A stretch of 64,000 nucleotides of DNA from Vibrio kanaloae (GCF_024347535.1 NZ_AP025497.1:3100001-3164000), one strand, 5' to 3'; numbered from the stretch's first letter, positions 9,773 through 25,027 are shown. Program-made: numbers and translations. Notes: generated by a model from the sequence alone, not told the origin.

Positions 9773-11257
9773 TTAACCGCCTACAGCGATACGCTTCATG
9801 TCGCTCATGTAGCTACGTAGCTCTTCACCAATGTACTCTACAGGGTGGTTACGGATAGCTTCGTTTACTTCAATTAGCTTAGCGTTGTCTACTTGGTTAG
9901 ATGCTTCACCTAGACCACGGCCGATCACGTCCGTTGCTACTGAAGGCATGAACTTCTCACGCAGTAGCGGTGTTGCTACGTTAGCGAATAGGTAGTTACC
10001 GTACTCAGCTGTATCAGAGATTACTACGTTCATTTCGTAAAGACGCTTACGAGCAACTGTGTTTGCGATTAGTGGAAGCTCATGTAGAGATTCGTAGTAA
10101 GCAGACTCATCAATGATACCTGATGCCGTCATAGCTTCGAATGCGAGCTCAACACCGGCACGAACCATAGCAACCATTAGGATACCGTTGTCGAAGTACT
10201 CTTGCTCTGAGATTTCTACGTCAGAAGCTGGGTAGTTTTCGAATGCCGTTTCGCCTGTCTCTTCACGCCAGCCTAGTAGGTTCACATCATCGTTCGCCCA
10301 GTCAGCCATCATAGTGCTAGAGAAGTGACCAGAAATGATGTCATCCATGTGCTTGTTGTAAAGCGGACGCATTAGATCTTTCAGCTCTTCAGAAAGCTCA
10401 AACGCTTTAACTTTAGCAGGGTTAGATAGACGATCCATCATGTGAGTGACACCACCGAACTTAAGTGCTTCGGTAATCGTTTCCCAACCGTATTGTAGAA
10501 GTTTCCCTGCATAGCCTGGTTCGATACCATCGGCAATCATCTTCTCGTAAGATACGATAGAACCTGCTTGTAGCATGCCACATAGAATGGTTTGCTCACC
10601 CATAAGGTCAGATTTAACTTCCGCTACGAATGAAGATTCTAGACAACCTGCACGGTGACCACCTGTACCAGCAGCCCAAGCTTTAGCGATATCCCAGCCT
10701 TCGCCCTTAGGGTCATTTTCTGGGTGAACCGCGATCAATGTTGGAACACCGAAGCCACGCTTGTACTCTTCACGTACTTCAGAGCCTGGGCACTTAGGTG
10801 CAACCATTACAACGGTAAGGTCAGCACGTAATTGCATGCCTTCTTCAACAACGTTGAAACCATGAGAGTAACCAAGAGCAGCACCTTGTTTCATTAGAGG
10901 CATTACTGTCTCAACAACATTAGTGTGTTGCTTATCAGGAGTAAGGTTAATCACTAGGTCTGCTTGAGGGATTAACGTTTCGTAGCTACCAACTGCAAAG
11001 CCGTTTTCGTCAGCGTTCTTGAATGATTGACGCTTCTCATCAATTGCCGCTTGGCGTAGAGCGTAAGATACATCTAGACCAGAATCACGCATGTTTAGAC
11101 CTTGGTTCAGGCCTTGAGCACCACAGCCAACAATGACGATCTTCTTACCTTCAAGGTATTCAACTTCAGTCGTAAATTCTTCACGATCCATGAAACGGCA
11201 GCGACCTAATTGGTCTAGTTGCTCACGAAGGTTTAATGTATTGAAATAGTTAGCCAT
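9773..11257 (-). CDS. ilvC: Ketol-acid reductoisomerase (NADP+), class II
   Basis: Second step of the common Ile/Val pathway: isomerises and reduces acetolactate or acetohydroxybutyrate with NADPH and Mg2+. Its 494 residues mark the long class II enzyme (E. coli 491) rather than the roughly 330-residue class I. The Rossmann glycine motif is [10 protein letters not shown] near residue 44, and two knotted C-terminal domains follow. It is divergent from ilvY, with an IlvY-type site between them, so induction by substrate through IlvY is expected as in E. coli. Confidence 0.96.
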   Translation of the reverse strand: MANYFNTLNLREQLDQLGRCRFMDREEFTTEVEYLEGKKIVIVGCGAQGLNQGLNMRDSGLDVSYALRQAAIDEKRQSFKNADENGFAVGSYETLIPQADLVINLTPDKQHTNVVETVMPLMKQGAALGYSHGFNVVEEGMQLRADLTVVMVAPKCPGSEVREEYKRGFGVPTLIAVHPENDPKGEGWDIAKAWAAGTGGHRAGCLESSFVAEVKSDLMGEQTILCGMLQAGSIVSYEKMIADGIEPGYAGKLLQYGWETITEALKFGGVTHMMDRLSNPAKVKAFELSEELKDLMRPLYNKHMDDIISGHFSSTMMADWANDDVNLLGWREETGETAFENYPASDVEISEQEYFDNGILMVAMVRAGVELAFEAMTASGIIDESAYYESLHELPLIANTVARKRLYEMNVVISDTAEYGNYLFANVATPLLREKFMPSVATDVIGRGLGEASNQVDNAKLIEVNEAIRNHPVEYIGEELRSYMSDMKRIAVGG

Positions 11258-11368
11258 TGTAGGGCACTCCTTTAAAAATAAGTCCGTAAGGTCGATATCT
11301 CTCTATCGAATGACTTCATACTAAAACAGACACTCCGTTGCTGAAAGTGATATATTCACAATTAGTTA

Positions 11369-11383
11369 TTGCAATAAATGCAA
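11369..11383. promoter_or_regulatory. IlvY operator between ilvC and ilvY
   Basis: TTGCA-N5-TGCAA, a 15-bp interrupted palindrome fitting the LysR T-N11-A pattern, located 21 bases before the chosen ilvY start in the divergent spacer. Confidence 0.6.
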
Positions 11384-11403
11384 CATGGAAACGATCGCAG
11401 AAC

Positions 11404-12303
11404 ATGAACATAAAGTCTCTACAATTATTTATACATTTATGTGACAGCAAGAGTTTCAGCAAAACCGCTGCTGCTATGCACGTCAGTCCTTCAGCGCTGA
11501 GTCGTCAGGTACAAAAACTTGAAGAGGAGACGGGGCAAGAATTGCTTATCAGAGACAACCGCAGTGTTGATCTCACCCCAGCAGGCAAACACCTATTGCC
11601 TGTTGCATTGAGCATTGTTGGAGAGTGGCAGCAATATAACCTTCATCTAAAAGGTGGAGAGCAGGAACTTAAAGGGGAAATTCGCATATTTTGCTCAGTA
11701 ACGGCTAGTTATAGTCATCTTCCTGAGCTAATAACTGAATTCAGGGCAATTCATCCCTATATTGAATTCAAGCTATCTACTGGTGATCCAGCTCAATCCA
11801 TCGATAAGATATTGAATGATGAGGCGGATATTGCGATCTCTGCGAAGCCAGACATCCTTCCTTCAAGATTAGAATTCGAAACCATCAGTGATATTCCACT
11901 ATCAGTTATTATTCCATCCGGTGTCAGTAGCTTTAGCCAACAATTGCAATCTGACAAACCCAAATGGAATGCAATACCTTTTATAATCCCTGAAGCTGGT
12001 ACAGCGCGTGACCGAGCCAATACATGGTTCAAAAAAATGAAGATAAAGCCCAATATTTACGCTCAGGTGTCAGGCCATGAGGCGATTGTAAGTATGGTTG
12101 CACTAGGTTGTGGAGTCGGTATTGCTCCAGATGTCGTCATCAACAACAGTCCTGTACGTGACAAAGTAGACCGCTTAAAGATAGAGCCAATCAAACCATT
12201 TGAACTAGGGGTGTGCTGTAAGCGCGCGCAATTAGAAAACCCATTAATTAGAGCATTTTGGCAGGTCGCCGAAGGAAAATACCTGCAGACTAGTTATCTA
12301 TAA
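11404..12303 (+). CDS. ilvY: LysR-type activator IlvY
   Basis: A 299-residue regulator (E. coli 297). The winged helix-turn-helix is in residues 1-60 (FSKTAAAMHVSPSALSRQVQ), followed by the LysR substrate domain, which in IlvY senses acetolactate and acetohydroxybutyrate and activates ilvC. An upstream TTG at 11338 would add 22 residues reaching through the operator; the ATG at 11404 gives the family's normal N-terminus (MNIKSLQLF), although no strong ribosome site precedes it. A terminator follows at 12334. Confidence 0.92.
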   Translation: MNIKSLQLFIHLCDSKSFSKTAAAMHVSPSALSRQVQKLEEETGQELLIRDNRSVDLTPAGKHLLPVALSIVGEWQQYNLHLKGGEQELKGEIRIFCSVTASYSHLPELITEFRAIHPYIEFKLSTGDPAQSIDKILNDEADIAISAKPDILPSRLEFETISDIPLSVIIPSGVSSFSQQLQSDKPKWNAIPFIIPEAGTARDRANTWFKKMKIKPNIYAQVSGHEAIVSMVALGCGVGIAPDVVINNSPVRDKVDRLKIEPIKPFELGVCCKRAQLENPLIRAFWQVAEGKYLQTSYL

Positions 12304-12333
12304 GTGATAACAAGCTGGTGTGGAGTCACAGGT

Positions 12334-12356
12334 AAAGAGCACGTTAGTGCTCTTTT
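12334..12356 (+). terminator. Terminator of ilvY
   Basis: AAAGAGCAC pairs with GTGCTCTTT around GTTA, followed by a T run. Confidence 0.85.
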
Positions 12357-12379
12357 TGTTTTGCTAAACGACAGATATG

Positions 12380-12412
12380 AAAAAAGCCCGCTGATTTCTC
12401 AGCGGGCTTTTT
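12380..12412 (-). terminator. Terminator of the rRNA operon / tRNA-Ser
   Basis: AAAAAGCCCGCTGA and TCAGCGGGCTTTTT form a long perfect stem around a 4-base loop. It is 6 bases beyond the tRNA-Ser 3' end on the leftward strand. It also reads as a terminator rightward and could back up the ilvY terminator. Confidence 0.88.
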
Positions 12413-12417
12413 AATGG

Positions 12418-12508
12418 TGGTGGAGGGATAGGGATTTGAACCCTAGAACCGCTATTAACGGTTGCCGGTTTTCAAGACCGGTGCTTTCGACCACTCAGCC
12501 ATCCCTCC
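12418..12508 (-). tRNA. tRNA-Ser(TGA)
   Basis: A 91-nt class II tRNA with a long variable arm. Anticodon stem CCGGT/ACCGG, loop CTTGAAA, anticodon TGA; CCA encoded. It lies about 105 bases after the 5S gene with no clear terminator between, so it is probably a distal tRNA of the rRNA operon, though a separate promoter is not excluded. Confidence 0.96.
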
Positions 12509-12583
12509 AAAAAATTGTCATCAACAGATTAGTACACTGTAGATGTTGTTACATGTATACACAGGTAACGATACCTTTTTGTC

Positions 12584-12603
12584 TTCACTTTCAAAAAAGT
12601 GAA
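12584..12603. repeat. TTCACTTT palindrome, copy A (downstream of 5S)
   Basis: TTCACTTT and AAAGTGAA around a 4-base loop. The same palindrome recurs at 15819 and 16054, with a weaker relative at 16572, all inside this rRNA operon. Confidence 0.6.
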
Positions 12604-12612
12604 AATAAATAA

Positions 12613-12732
12613 GAGCCTGGCGATGTCCTACTCTCACATGGGGAAGCCCCACACTACCATCGGCGCTATTGTGTTTCACTACTGAGTTCGGCATGGAGTC
12701 AGGTGGGTCCACAATGCTATGGTCGCCAAGCA
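12613..12732 (-). rRNA. rrf: 5S ribosomal RNA
   Basis: 120 nt beginning TGCTTGGCGACCATAGC and ending in the complementary GCCAGGC, the standard helix I of gammaproteobacterial 5S rRNA. Ends set by homology, good to a few bases. Confidence 0.95.
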
Positions 12733-12868
12733 AATTCTGTTTAATTGACGCCTCTGCGACAATTAATAATTCGGAAAGCTGTTTCTCTATTCAATAGAGT
12801 AATAAAAGTCTCTTCAAACGCATTCAAGGTCTGTTTCTTTGAGTCCACAAAACCCCTTGGGTGTTGTA

Positions 12869-15760
<2,892 letters not shown>

Positions 15761-15818
15761 ATACAACCCGAAAGGGTCTTGTGTATGATACAAATTTGCT
15801 TTCACTTTCCTTTTTATT

Positions 15819-15836
15819 TTCACTTTTAAAAGTGAA
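15819..15836. repeat. TTCACTTT palindrome, copy B (23S leader)
   Basis: An 18-bp perfect palindrome, TTCACTTTT with AAAAGTGAA, and no loop bases. Confidence 0.65.
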
Positions 15837-16053
15837 GACAAAGCGGGAGTGAAGACAAAAAGCAACCAAGGTTTTTGGTTGTCATCAAGAAGGGTTAATT
15901 CTCAACGACTGTTTGCCGGACTCAATTGTGATTCAAACTAAGTTTGAATCGAATACAAGACACTTGAATGTGTTTGTTGTGTTTATCTAATAAAAGATAA
16001 ACATTGAGAACTTTTAAATTTGATTAACTTAATCACAGCCTTGAGCTGTTTGA

Positions 16054-16073
16054 TTTCACTTTTTAAAGTGAAA
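16054..16073. repeat. TTCACTTT palindrome, copy C (tRNA-Val/23S spacer)
   Basis: TTTCACTTT and AAAGTGAAA separated by TT; 27 bases before the spacer boxA. Confidence 0.65.
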
Positions 16074-16100
16074 ACCAATTAAGTAATCAGTCAGCTTTCC

Positions 16101-16115
16101 AAATTGTTAAAGAGC
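16101..16115 (-). promoter_or_regulatory. boxA antitermination element before 23S
   Basis: Leftward strand reads GCTCTTTAACAATTT, the same as the boxA in the 16S leader. It would recruit NusB/NusE for rRNA antitermination. Confidence 0.8.
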
Positions 16116-16195
16116 AAGAGTTTCTAAACATAAAGCTTTCGAAACCATTTTTAAAAGCTCTCATCAGACCATTGTCATCAAAGAACGCTTAAAGA

Positions 16196-16271
16196 TGGTG
16201 GGCGATACCGGGCTCGAACCAGTGACCCCCTGCTTGTAAGGCAGGTGCTCTCCCAACTGAGCTAATCGCCC
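16196..16271 (-). tRNA. tRNA-Val(TAC)
   Basis: A 76-nt tRNA; loop TTACAAG gives anticodon TAC; acceptor GGGCGAT/ATCGCCC; CCA encoded. Last of four spacer tRNAs before 23S. Confidence 0.97.
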
Positions 16272-16302
16272 ACGAAAGTTTTAATTCCTTCGTGAGAAAG
16301 AA

Positions 16303-16378
16303 TGGTGGAGCTATGCGGGATCGAACCGCAGACCTCCTGCGTGCAAGGCAGGCGCTCTCCCAGCTGAGCTATAGCCCC
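16303..16378 (-). tRNA. tRNA-Ala(TGC)
   Basis: A 76-nt tRNA; loop TTGCACG gives anticodon TGC; acceptor GGGGCTA/TAGCTCC; CCA encoded. Confidence 0.97.
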
Positions 16379-16403
16379 AATATTTTATTTCCTTGGGAGG
16401 AAA

Positions 16404-16479
16404 TGGTGGGTCGTGCAGGATTCGAACCTGCGACCAATTGATTAAAAGTCAACTGCTCTACCAACTGAGCTAACGACCC
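16404..16479 (-). tRNA. tRNA-Lys(TTT)
   Basis: A 76-nt tRNA; loop TTTTAAT gives anticodon TTT; acceptor GGGTCGT/ACGACCC; CCA encoded. Confidence 0.97.
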
Positions 16480-16481
16480 AA

Positions 16482-16557
16482 TGGTATCCCGTAGGGGAGT
16501 CGAACCCCTGTTACCGCCGTGAAAGGGCGGTGTCCTAGGCCTCTAGACGAACGGGAC
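16482..16557 (-). tRNA. tRNA-Glu(TTC)
   Basis: A 76-nt tRNA; loop CTTTCAC gives anticodon TTC; acceptor GTCCCGT/ACGGGAT; CCA encoded. First spacer tRNA after 16S, only 2 bases from tRNA-Lys. Confidence 0.97.
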
Positions 16558-16634
16558 ACTGCTAATTCATCTCCACTTTCAAAAGTAGAAACAAACTTTG
16601 AAGAACTTGGGAGTTCTTCGTCTCTTTGCTTTTC

Positions 16635-16674
16635 TAAACCTAATCAATCTGTGTGGACACTCATCGTCAATATC
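16635..16674 (-). other. 16S processing stem, 3' arm
   Basis: On the leftward transcript this trailer (core GAGTGTCCACACAGATTGAT) pairs with the 16S leader at 18449-18490 (core ATCAATCTGTGTGGGCACTC). The long-range duplex is the usual RNase III substrate that releases pre-16S rRNA. Confidence 0.75.
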
Positions 16675-16680
16675 TTCGTA

Positions 16681-18233
<1,553 letters not shown>

Positions 18234-18448
18234 AAGATTTTGTGACTCAACGAATACTGACTTCAAAACTAATATTCATTCGAAAATGAACATGTAATTC
18301 TAAAGCTATTACCATTCCAACAGAATGGTAATGAATTGACTGTGCCAAATAACCGAAGTTATTCGTATTGGTCACTCAGTTCATTGAAATCATTGTGTTA
18401 CCGAAGTAACTGCTATTACGCTCTTTCGAAAAAGAACCAATAACGTTT

Positions 18449-18490
18449 TGATATTCATCAACGAGTGCCCACACAGATTGATAGGTTTAA
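18449..18490 (-). other. 16S processing stem, 5' arm
   Basis: Complementary to the trailer at 16635-16674, with a few mismatches. Together they enclose 16S rRNA. Confidence 0.75.
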
Positions 18491-18503
18491 ATTGTTAAAG
18501 AGC
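18489..18503 (-). promoter_or_regulatory. boxA antitermination element of the rRNA leader
   Basis: GCTCTTTAACAATTT on the transcribed strand, just after a small hairpin (TTTGAGCGAAGCTCAAA) downstream of promoter P2. Confidence 0.85.
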
Positions 18504-18538
18504 TTTTCCTTTTTGAGCTTCGCTCAAATCGGACGGCC

Positions 18539-18566
18539 ATTCTAGCGATTTAAGTTTTAGTGTCAA
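18539..18566 (-). promoter_or_regulatory. rrn P2: rRNA operon promoter P2
   Basis: Leftward strand: TTGACA, 16-base spacer, TAGAAT, then a GC-rich discriminator (GGCCGTCCG). An A-rich tract upstream (about 18570-18592) could be an UP element. The GC-rich start region fits stringent control. Confidence 0.85.
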
Positions 18567-18617
18567 CCACTATTTTCAAAACTTTTTTTCAAGCGTTTAG
18601 CTTGGCTAATTTGACCT

Positions 18618-18659
18618 GCTGACACGGGATGGTTTCTATTGAAGCCATCCCGTGTCAGC
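18618..18659. repeat. Long hairpin in the P1-P2 leader
   Basis: The arms GCTGACACGGGATGGTTTC and GAAGCCATCCCGTGTCAGC pair over 19 bp with one wobble around the loop TATT. No T tract follows, so it is not a simple terminator. It lies between the two rRNA promoters and would begin within the first bases of the P1 transcript. Confidence 0.8.
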
Positions 18660-18667
18660 GAGGTGGG

Positions 18668-18695
18668 ATTATAGGGATTTCGATCACACTGGCAA
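18668..18695 (-). promoter_or_regulatory. rrn P1: rRNA operon promoter P1
   Basis: Leftward strand: TTGCCA, 16-base spacer, TATAAT. Runs of A upstream (18697-18730) look like an UP element. Two tandem promoters about 130 bp apart is a standard rRNA arrangement. Confidence 0.75.
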
Positions 18696-18815
18696 GCCCT
18701 TTTTGAAGTTTTTCTTACTTTTTTGATTGTTCGAGCATTTTTTGTTCAAAACACTCCATTTTCACTAGTATTCCCCTTAATTAAGGGCTTAAGGTGCCTA
18801 TATAAAGGAGGATTT

Positions 18816-19361
18816 ATGAGTTCAATACGCAGTTATAAAGGAATATCCCCTCAGATTGGACAAGGTGTCTATATAGATACAAGTTCGGTACTGGTTGGTG
18901 ATATCAAAATCGGTAACGACTCTAGCGTGTGGCCTTTGGTTGCTGCTCGAGGGGATGTGAACCACATTCATATTGGAGAGAGAACGAACATCCAAGATGG
19001 TAGTGTCTTGCACGTCACCCATAAGAATGCTGAAAACCCTGACGGTTATCCTCTATTAATAGGTAATGATGTCACTATCGGGCATAAAGTAATGCTGCAT
19101 GGCTGCACGATTGAAGATCGTGTACTTGTTGGTATGGGAGCTATTGTGCTGGATGGTGTGGTTATCGAACAAGAAGTAATGATTGGTGCGGGAAGTTTGG
19201 TTCCACCTAACAAGGTACTTGAGAGTGGTTATCTCTATGTAGGAAGCCCAGTTAAGCAAGCACGTCCATTAAATGATAAAGAACGTGCTTTCTTGCAGAA
19301 GTCGGCTGACAACTATGTTCAGAATAAAAATGACTATCTAGACTCTGTGCTTCCTGTTTAA
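18816..19361 (+). CDS. yrdA: Gamma carbonic anhydrase-like hexapeptide-repeat protein YrdA
   Basis: A 181-residue left-handed beta-helix protein of the gamma-class carbonic anhydrase/PaaY group; activity of YrdA-type members is uncertain. Hexapeptide repeats span about 15-160. Potential zinc ligands include His in VLHVTH and in the GHKVMLHG segment. The ATG at 18816 follows AAAGGAGG at 6 bases; an in-frame GTG/TTG-type extension to 18723 lacks such a site. It sits next to the rRNA operon and yrdB, as in E. coli. Its stop overlaps the convergent yrdB stop by 4 bases. Confidence 0.88.
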   Translation: MSSIRSYKGISPQIGQGVYIDTSSVLVGDIKIGNDSSVWPLVAARGDVNHIHIGERTNIQDGSVLHVTHKNAENPDGYPLLIGNDVTIGHKVMLHGCTIEDRVLVGMGAIVLDGVVIEQEVMIGAGSLVPPNKVLESGYLYVGSPVKQARPLNDKERAFLQKSADNYVQNKNDYLDSVLPV

Positions 19362-19627
19362 AGCACTTTAATCTGAATTCGATTAGAGGAGTCATACTCC
19401 TCTTCTTCTATTAACTCTTCCGCTAGCTCTTCAATATCGAAACGTAACTCTGAAAAGATAGCTAAAGCTTGATCGCCCTCTTCTATCACTTTACCTGCCA
19501 ATCGTGATAATTCTTCAATAGATAAGACACATTCGATCAATGCACCCGACTGTTGTGCTGGGAAGGTGATAGATTGACTTGCTTCATCCCAATCTTGGAT
19601 ATCCGGAAATAGAATTGATTGATTCAT
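19358..19627 (-). CDS. yrdB: DUF1488 family protein YrdB
   Basis: An 89-residue acidic protein (DUF1488), function unknown. The C-terminal half is Glu-rich (EELAEELIEEEEY). It is encoded 17 bases after aroE on the same strand, conserved with E. coli aroE-yrdB, so probably co-transcribed. Its 3' end overlaps yrdA tail to tail. Confidence 0.8.
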   Translation of the reverse strand: MNQSILFPDIQDWDEASQSITFPAQQSGALIECVLSIEELSRLAGKVIEEGDQALAIFSELRFDIEELAEELIEEEEYDSSNRIQIKVL

Positions 19628-19644
19628 TTTTTATAAATACCTCA

Positions 19645-20475
19645 TTACATCTCTAGGTTTTTACGTAATTCTCTTAAAATCTGTTTTGTTCCAGGACGAA
19701 GGCCACGCCACAGCATAAAGCTCTCTGCTGCCTGCCCCACTAGCATACCCAAACCATCATAAGCAGCATGAACACCGTTATCTAATGCCCATTGATTAAA
19801 TACTGTGGTTCCAGATCCGTAAACCATGTCATAAACGGCGCTATTAGAATTGAAAATAGCATCAGACACTTCAGGAATCTGTCCGCTTAGACCAGACGAA
19901 GTAGAGTTAATAATGACATCAAAGCCTTCATTAACATCACTTAGCCCCATCCCCTTGATATTGCCATGCGAAGAAAACATCTCAGCCAGAAGTTCAGCCT
20001 TGGAGCTGGTTCGATTAGCGACCACCAGCTGTTGTGGCTTTTGGTCGAGAAGAGGTTGAATCACCCCTCTCGCAGCACCACCAGCGCCAAGAAGAAGAAC
20101 GCGAGCTCCTTTTAACGCAACTTGATGTTGAAGCAGGTCTTGAACTAAACCCTCGCCATCGGTGTTATCACCAATGATTTCTCCGTCATCGAGCTTCTTA
20201 AGTGTGTTTACGGCACCAGCCAATTCAGCCCTCTCAGTTAGGCGATTGGCAAACTGATAGGCATCTTCTTTAAAAGGCGCTGTGACATTACATCCTCGAC
20301 CACCTTCACTGAAAAAGGCTTTCGCAGCAGTGATAAATTCACCATGCTCTGGCTGTAATGCTGTATAGGTAAGTTGTTGGCTGGTTTGGCGAGCAAATAA
20401 TGTGTGAATGAATGGCGATTTGCTTTGCCCAATAGGGTTACCGAAAACGGCATAACGATCTACTTGCTGTGTCAT
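19645..20475 (-). CDS. aroE: Shikimate dehydrogenase (NADP+)
   Basis: Reduces 3-dehydroshikimate to shikimate with NADPH in the aromatic pathway. 276 residues, normal length. Substrate motif [10 protein letters not shown] at 12-21, NVTAPFKED with the catalytic Lys near 67, and the NADP glycine motif LGAGGAARG near 127. A terminator-like hairpin lies just upstream behind hemF, so it is either expressed by read-through or has its own promoter in the 74-bp gap. Confidence 0.95.
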   Translation of the reverse strand: MTQQVDRYAVFGNPIGQSKSPFIHTLFARQTSQQLTYTALQPEHGEFITAAKAFFSEGGRGCNVTAPFKEDAYQFANRLTERAELAGAVNTLKKLDDGEIIGDNTDGEGLVQDLLQHQVALKGARVLLLGAGGAARGVIQPLLDQKPQQLVVANRTSSKAELLAEMFSSHGNIKGMGLSDVNEGFDVIINSTSSGLSGQIPEVSDAIFNSNSAVYDMVYGSGTTVFNQWALDNGVHAAYDGLGMLVGQAAESFMLWRGLRPGTKQILRELRKNLEM

Positions 20476-20494
20476 ATCCTTACCTAACAGAAAT

Positions 20495-20520
20495 AAAAAA
20501 GGTCATCTATATAGATGACC
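20495..20520 (-). terminator. Terminator-like hairpin after hemF
   Basis: A perfect 20-bp palindrome (GGTCATCTAT and its complement) followed leftward by TTTTTT, between hemF and aroE. It could terminate or attenuate transcription of aroE-yrdB. Confidence 0.7.
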
Positions 20521-20549
20521 CTATCACTATCCCTATAAGGAAGGAAGAA

Positions 20550-22056
<1,507 letters not shown>

Positions 22057-22151
22057 TAATTCTGTTATCGAACTCGCTAAGTGTACAAATTATCATTCAC
22101 TGTGACTAAAGCTATTTGTTTATAAAATGTATCAATTAACAACTTAGACTT

Positions 22152-22189
22152 ACGCAAACGTTTTCCTTAAGCAATTTTCCCCGTATAAT
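22152..22189 (+). promoter_or_regulatory. purE promoter with PurR box
   Basis: ACGCAAACGTTTTCCT at 22152-22167 closely matches the PurR operator. A TATAAT -10 lies at 22184-22189, so the operator covers the -35 region. This implies purine repression of purEK. Confidence 0.75.
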
Positions 22190-22239
22190 GCGCGCAAAAT
22201 ATCTAATCACTAATTAAATCGTACCTGAAGGAGTTTGAG

Positions 22240-22725
22240 ATGACTGTCGGTATTATCATGGGTTCTAAATCTGATTGGCCAACAATGAAGCTAGCTGCAG
22301 AAATGTTGGATCAGTTTGGCGTGGCGTACGAAACAAAAGTGGTTTCTGCTCACCGCACACCTCAGTTGCTTGCAGACTACGCAACCAGTGCGAAAGAGCG
22401 CGGTATTAAAGTGATTATTGCAGGTGCTGGCGGCGCTGCACACCTTCCAGGTATGGCTGCTGCTTTCACAAGCGTACCTGTTTTGGGTGTTCCCGTTCAG
22501 TCTAAAGCACTGAAGGGCATGGACTCGCTGCTTTCTATCGTGCAGATGCCAAAAGGTATCGCAGTAGGTACTTTGGCTATCGGTGAAGCTGGCGCTGCCA
22601 ATGCAGGTATACTAGCAGCTCAAATCATTGGTACACACAATGAAGAAGTGATGGCGAAAGTCGAAGCGTTCCGCTCTGAGCAAACAGAAACGGTTCTGGC
22701 TAATCCAAACCCTGCAGAGGACTAA
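22240..22725 (+). CDS. purE: N5-carboxyaminoimidazole ribonucleotide mutase
   Basis: Moves the carboxyl group of N5-CAIR to give CAIR in purine synthesis. 161 residues, class I PurE. It starts with the family's [13 protein letters not shown] phosphate-binding loop, then VVSAHRTP, and [11 protein letters not shown] near residue 70. Ribosome site AAGGAG at 22227. It precedes purK by 5 bases. Confidence 0.97.
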   Translation: MTVGIIMGSKSDWPTMKLAAEMLDQFGVAYETKVVSAHRTPQLLADYATSAKERGIKVIIAGAGGAAHLPGMAAAFTSVPVLGVPVQSKALKGMDSLLSIVQMPKGIAVGTLAIGEAGAANAGILAAQIIGTHNEEVMAKVEAFRSEQTETVLANPNPAED

Positions 22726-22730
22726 TTCCC

Positions 22731-23861
22731 ATGCATGTTCTTGTGTTAGGCGCGGGCCAACTTGCTCGCATGATGTCCCTAGCGGGGGCACCGCTGAATA
22801 TTGAAATTTCTGCTTTTGATGTTGGCAGCAAAAATATTGTTCACCCATTAACGCAAGCGATTCTAGGCAACGGCTTAGACACCGCGATTGAGCGTGCGGA
22901 CGTCATTACTGCTGAATTCGAACATATCCCTCACGATGTACTTGAGGTGTGTGAACGCAGTGGTAAGTTCTTACCGACAACAGAAGCAATCAAAGCTGGC
23001 GGTGATCGTCGCCTTGAAAAAGCACTGTTAGACGAAGCAAATGTGAAAAATGCCAAATACTACGTGATTAACTCTCGCGAAGACTTTGACGCTGCGATTG
23101 CTCACGTAGGCTTGCCAATGGTCTTGAAGAGCACACTTGGCGGCTACGATGGCAAAGGTCAATGGCGCTTAAAGACATTAGACAATGTTGACGCGACTTG
23201 GACAGAAATGGCCGAGTGCATTGCCGCAACCAACAACCAAGCCATTGTGGCTGAAGAGTTTGTTCCGTTTGACCGCGAAGTATCACTGGTTGGTGCTCGT
23301 GGTACCAATGGCGAGATTCAAGTGTATCCACTGGCTGAGAATGTTCACACCGATGGCGTGTTGAGCTTATCAACAGCCATTGATGACATTGAACTGCAAG
23401 AGCAAGCGAAAACCATGTTCACCGCAGTTGCAGAACGTTTGGACTACATTGGCGTGCTTGCACTTGAGTTCTTTGATGTTCAAGGTTCACTGCTGGTTAA
23501 TGAGATTGCACCACGTGTTCATAACTCTGGCCACTGGACGCAACAAGGCGCAGAGACTTGTCAGTTTGAGAACCACCTACGTGCCGTATGTGGTATGCCA
23601 CTAGGCAGCACCAAACTGATTCGCCCAACCGCAATGATCAACATTCTTGGTGAAGATACCCTACCTGAAGATATTCTGGCTCAAGATGGCTGTCATGTTC
23701 ATTGGTATGGCAAAGAGAAGCGTGCGGGTCGAAAGATGGGCCACATTAACGTGAGCGCTGACTACAACGCAGAGCTGCAAAGAGCGTTGTGCTCACTGGC
23801 AGACATTCTTGATAAGCAAGCTTACCCTGCTGTGCATGAGTTTGCTGAGCAGATGAAATAA
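22731..23861 (+). CDS. purK: N5-carboxyaminoimidazole ribonucleotide synthase
   Basis: ATP-grasp enzyme joining bicarbonate to AIR with ATP to give N5-CAIR, the substrate of PurE. 376 residues. N-terminal GAGQLARMM, the central ATP-grasp with [15 protein letters not shown] and [11 protein letters not shown], and a metal/ATP segment [15 protein letters not shown]. An operon with purE; a strong terminator follows. Confidence 0.97.
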   Translation: MHVLVLGAGQLARMMSLAGAPLNIEISAFDVGSKNIVHPLTQAILGNGLDTAIERADVITAEFEHIPHDVLEVCERSGKFLPTTEAIKAGGDRRLEKALLDEANVKNAKYYVINSREDFDAAIAHVGLPMVLKSTLGGYDGKGQWRLKTLDNVDATWTEMAECIAATNNQAIVAEEFVPFDREVSLVGARGTNGEIQVYPLAENVHTDGVLSLSTAIDDIELQEQAKTMFTAVAERLDYIGVLALEFFDVQGSLLVNEIAPRVHNSGHWTQQGAETCQFENHLRAVCGMPLGSTKLIRPTAMINILGEDTLPEDILAQDGCHVHWYGKEKRAGRKMGHINVSADYNAELQRALCSLADILDKQAYPAVHEFAEQMK

Positions 23862-23903
23862 GCCTACATTGGCTTATTGATATAAAAAGTTCATTGGATG
23901 TAG

Positions 23904-23931
23904 AAACGGCGCTCATTGAGCGCCGTTTTTT
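23904..23931 (+). terminator. Terminator of purEK
   Basis: AAACGGCGCTC pairs with GAGCGCCGTTT around ATT, then a T run. Confidence 0.9.
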
Positions 23932-23965
23932 ATTTCTGATCATTCACTTACTGTGATTGGTATTA

Positions 23966-24535
23966 CTACTGAGATTGAATGTGATGACACTTGCGATCAG
24001 CACATTGCTTCTTAGTGCCACTGGCCGTTCTCTTTTCCAGCAACAGCGGGAACTGGCACTGTTCACAACGACCTATAACAGGTGGCTGATTAACGGCAAA
24101 CTTACACTTAGGGTAGTTATCGCACGCATAGAAGGTTTTGCCGTAGCGAGATTTACGCTCAACCAAATGGCCTCGACTACACTCAGGGCAGGCTACAAGT
24201 GGCTGCTCTTCAGGTTGTTCTTTTGGTTGGTCCAAAGATTCGATGTGATTACACGTTGGGTAACTACTACAACCAATGAACATCCCAAAGCGACCTTGCC
24301 TTAATACCAATTCGTTTTGGCATTTAGGACACGGCACGCCCAGCTCTTTCACCACATGACCATCATTTTGATGAAGAGGCTTGATGTAACCACAGCTCGG
24401 ATACTGCTTACAGCCTAAAAATGGGCCGTGCTTACCATGGCGAAGCTGAAGCTCCCCACCACACTGTGGACATGGTTCATGCTCTAACGCATGTTCATGT
24501 GCTGAAAAAAGCTGATTATCAATCTTACTACTCAT
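23966..24535 (-). CDS. yrdD: Topoisomerase-type C4 zinc-finger protein (YrdD family)
   Basis: 189 residues made of four zinc-ribbon repeats like the C-terminal domain of DNA topoisomerase I, without the topoisomerase core. The Cys sets are CPQC/CKQYPSC, CPKC/CSSYPTC, CPEC/CDNYPKC and CEQC/CADRKC. Probably binds single-stranded DNA; role unknown. It is last of the leftward lysM-dprA-smg group, 12 bases after smg; E. coli also has dprA-smg-yrdD. Confidence 0.85.
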   Translation of the reverse strand: MSSKIDNQLFSAHEHALEHEPCPQCGGELQLRHGKHGPFLGCKQYPSCGYIKPLHQNDGHVVKELGVPCPKCQNELVLRQGRFGMFIGCSSYPTCNHIESLDQPKEQPEEQPLVACPECSRGHLVERKSRYGKTFYACDNYPKCKFAVNQPPVIGRCEQCQFPLLLEKRTASGTKKQCADRKCHHIQSQ

Positions 24536-24547
24536 GACAAGCCTGTA

Positions 24548-25024
24548 TTAATGCAAGATACCTTGCTCTTTGGTGTACAACAGCTCTTCCATTTGCGTGT
24601 AAGCACTTTCATTACCCGGCACATTAAATAGCACCATTAAGATAATCCATTTCAGATCATCCAATTCAAATTCGTTGGTCTCAAGCCCCATAACACGATC
24701 AATCACCATTTCACGAATTTCTGTCGTGAGCACGTTGATCTGTTCAAGGAACAGTAAGAAACCTCGACACTCCATATTAATACGTGAAATCTCTCGACTG
24801 GTATAAATACGCATCGAGGTATTGGAGCACACACTAATCGCCGCTTGGTTCTCGGTATCTTGCAATGCCGCAAGATCTTCTAACCAATGGAGGGCCTTAT
24901 AAATATCATCTTGGCGAAACCCTGCTCGAATAAGCTCATCTTCCAGCTCATCTTGATCCACCTGCAATTCAGAATCGCTATGGATGTAGGTTTCAAACAA
25001 GTACATCAGTATGTCCATCATCAT
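24548..25024 (-). CDS. smg: Smg family protein (DUF494)
   Basis: 158 residues (E. coli Smg 157) with the conserved start [12 protein letters not shown] and the [16 protein letters not shown] block near the C-terminus. Largely helical and acidic; function unknown. It starts 3 bases after dprA ends, indicating translational coupling. Three Met codons begin the frame (MMMD), so the exact start is uncertain by up to two codons. Confidence 0.88.
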   Translation of the reverse strand: MMMDILMYLFETYIHSDSELQVDQDELEDELIRAGFRQDDIYKALHWLEDLAALQDTENQAAISVCSNTSMRIYTSREISRINMECRGFLLFLEQINVLTTEIREMVIDRVMGLETNEFELDDLKWIILMVLFNVPGNESAYTQMEELLYTKEQGILH

Positions 25025-25027
25025 AGC

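Larger units (their letters stand above)
15761..16195 (-). other. Spacer between tRNA-Val and 23S rRNA
   Basis: A 435-base transcribed spacer with no gene. It holds a boxA (16101-16115), two TTCACTTT palindromes (15819-15836, 16054-16073), a direct repeat GTGAAGACAAA (15832 and 15850), and next to 23S the leader arm of the processing stem. Confidence 0.75.
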
